Shown: positions 62,939-64,000 of the stretch, in pieces
Layout of the letters: each line of letters begins with the position of its first letter
Numbering within the stretch: position 1 is the stretch's first letter
Made by a program: the position numbers and the translations under genes
DNA from: Thermoleophilaceae bacterium
Lineage (GTDB): Bacteria; Actinomycetota; Thermoleophilia; Solirubrobacterales; Thermoleophilaceae
DNA: 64,000 nt
Direction of reading: 5' to 3'
NCBI GenBank assembly: GCA_036378175.1
Contig: DASUWY010000001.1
Span: 62,001 to 126,000 of the forward strand
The notes under the pieces: model-generated
Databases searched by the model: none
What the model saw: the letters and a program-made list of their open reading frames with translations, nothing else
Told to the model about the DNA's origin: nothing

Positions 62939-63235
62939 CGGGCAGGAGCACAGCTCTGCAACTCCGCAATTCCGCAAGTCTGCAGCTCTAGGCCGCCGTA
63001 GCCAACACTCCAAATACCAGCTACTCTGAACGGCGGCCTATAGACGTAGCCGTCCCTCGAGCAGCGCTTCGCCACATATCGCGAAGCCTCGGGACGGGGT
63101 CCGTGATGGCCTGATTCCGCCCGCTCAGTCGGGGGAGCAAACGCCCCTGCGGGGGCGGAGTTCACTGTGCTATATTCGGCGGTCGCGCTTTGCGCCCGCC
63201 TGCTGCCCCCGCCGAACCCTCAAGGAGTTGCTGTT
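62939..63235 (+). other. Intergenic region upstream of rpoB with repeats and hairpins
   Basis: This 297-bp gap contains no gene that I can support. It holds the octamer repeats GCAACTCC, GCAATTCC, GCAAGTCT and GCAGCTCT (62958-62989). A branched hairpin follows at 63051-63096: outer CGTCCC/GGGACG, then GAG/CTC, then the 7-bp GCTTCGC/GCGAAGC around CACATATC. Another GC hairpin CGCCCC-TGC-GGGGCG sits at 63142-63157. A TATATT at 63171-63176 is a good -10 candidate for rpoB; no matching -35 was seen. Confidence 0.6.
63171..63176 (+). promoter_or_regulatory. Candidate -10 element of the rpoB promoter
   Basis: TATATT is the only AT-rich hexamer in the rpoB upstream area, 60 bp before the TTG start. 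The bases at the -35 distance (TGCGGG) do not match a consensus. Many actinobacterial promoters show only the -10, and the terminator after rplL makes an internal promoter likely. Confidence 0.45.
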
Positions 63236-64000
63236 TTGGCACGTGCTGCTAGTCGCTCGCGTCGCACTTTTGCCCGCCTAGAGAACGCTTCTGACCTACC
63301 CAACCTGATCGACATCCAGAGGAAGTCCTTCGAGTGGCTTGTTGACACCGAGAAGGGCGGCCTCCGCGAGACCATCAACGACGTCTCGCCCATCGAGGAC
63401 TACACCGGCAACCTCGCCGTGGTCTTCGAGGAAATCACCTTCGACGAGCCGGTCGCTCCGATCTCGGAGTGCCGCGAGAAGGACCTCACCTATGCCCGCC
63501 CGCTGACCGTCAAGGTCGCCTTCCAGAACAGGGAGACCGGCGAGATCCGCGAGCAGTCCGTCTTCATGGGCGACTTCCCGTGGATGACCGACTGGGGCAC
63601 CTTCATCATCAACGGCACCGAGCGTGTCGTCGTCACTCAGCTCGTCCGCTCGCCGGGCGCGTACGTGATGGAGCCGAAGGACCGCGAGAAGCAGGTCTTC
63701 ACGGCCAACCTCATGCCGGCCCGCGGCTCGTGGCTCGAGCTCGAGATCGACAAGAAGGGTCGCGTCTACGTCCGCATCGACCGCAAGCGCAAGCTCCCGA
63801 TCACGGTGCTCCTGCGCGCGATGGGCTACGCGTCGGACGAGCAGATCCTCGAGATGTTCGACAACTCGCTCTACATCCGCAACACGATCGAGGCGGACAC
63901 CGAGGTCACGAAGACCGAGGAGGGCGCGCTCATCGAGCTGTTCAAGAAGCAGCGTCCGGGCGAGCCGCCGAGCGTGGACAACGCCCGCGCGCTGCTCAAC
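63236..64000 (+). CDS. rpoB: DNA-directed RNA polymerase subunit beta, 5' part
   Basis: The first 255 codons, cut by the right edge. The TTG start at 63236 follows AAGGAG at 63222-63227 at a normal 8-base spacing. The N-terminal sequence NLIDIQRKSFEWLVDTEKGG, then INDVSPIEDYTGNLAVVFEE and the MGDFPWMTDWGTFIINGTER region match the beta lobe/protrusion of RNA polymerase beta. The rifampicin-region lies further downstream outside the window. The codon bias is like the rest of the locus. Confidence 0.97.
   Translation, partial: MARAASRSRRTFARLENASDLPNLIDIQRKSFEWLVDTEKGGLRETINDVSPIEDYTGNLAVVFEEITFDEPVAPISECREKDLTYARPLTVKVAFQNRETGEIREQSVFMGDFPWMTDWGTFIINGTERVVVTQLVRSPGAYVMEPKDREKQVFTANLMPARGSWLELEIDKKGRVYVRIDRKRKLPITVLLRAMGYASDEQILEMFDNSLYIRNTIEADTEVTKTEEGALIELFKKQRPGEPPSVDNARALLN

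Noticed and set aside
62935..63165. Minus-strand 76-codon frame before rpoB
   Set aside because: It covers the octamer repeats and hairpins, has no ribosome site or domain, and its apparent repeats (ELQTCGIAELQSC) come from the octamers.

Overview
The window is chromosomal DNA from a very GC-rich actinobacterium. The best fit is a soil member of Thermoleophilia (Solirubrobacterales-like). Reasons: strong GC bias at codon third positions, many GTG and TTG starts, ATGA/GTGA translational coupling, an actinobacterial-style three-helix Rieske protein next to a di-haem QcrC and a caa3-type oxidase, and the order rpmG-secE-nusG-rplK-rplA-rplJ-rplL-rpoB. The taxonomic placement is inference. I see no rRNA, tRNA, insertion sequence, phage gene or CRISPR array.

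Region 1 (1-23.2 kb) is an exopolysaccharide or surface-glycan locus. It holds an undecaprenyl-phosphate glycosylphosphotransferase that starts the chain, four GT4 and seven separate GT2 glycosyltransferases, a methyltransferase-GT2 fusion, a WecG/TagA/CpsF transferase, a Wzz-tyrosine-kinase-like chain-length protein and a Wzy/WaaL-like polymerase or ligase. It also has two hexapeptide acyltransferases, an FkbM and a CmoB-like methyltransferase, and a secreted GH113-like mannanase. Two short genes encode only the N-terminal half of a GT4 enzyme. No Wzx flippase is visible.

Region 2 (23.2-32.7 kb) holds a small basic KGMSK-type protein, a sugar-porter MFS permease, a three-subunit molybdenum hydroxylase like PaoABC, a second MFS permease, a radical SAM protein and a YbhN/AglD-like membrane protein.

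Region 3 (32.8-47.9 kb) is one long minus-strand run. It contains a GH15 glucoamylase/trehalase, a ThDP enzyme, an enolase-superfamily enzyme, a membrane protein, a GMC oxidoreductase with its gluconate-dehydrogenase-subunit-3-like partner, the caa3 oxidase (ctaC, ctaD, ctaE), an unknown membrane protein, a lipoprotein cytochrome c, and the bc complex (qcrC, qcrA, qcrB). The layout couples sugar oxidation to the respiratory chain.

Region 4 (48-58 kb) has an Mbh-like multisubunit cation/proton antiporter operon (E-F-G-DUF4040-B-C-D) bracketed by two paralogous Crp/Fnr-like regulators. A CheR-type methyltransferase overlapping a very large multi-sensor histidine kinase follows.

Region 5 (58-64 kb) is the ribosomal protein / RNA polymerase locus. 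It is unusual in two ways. L10 carries an acidic C-terminal tail of about 85 residues. The rplL-rpoB gap is about 1.4 kb and contains three small genes, two of them paralogues ending in a CxC...CxxC motif, together with octamer tandem repeats and several RNA hairpins. With a structured attenuator-like leader upstream of rpmG, this gap is the best candidate here for undescribed biology.
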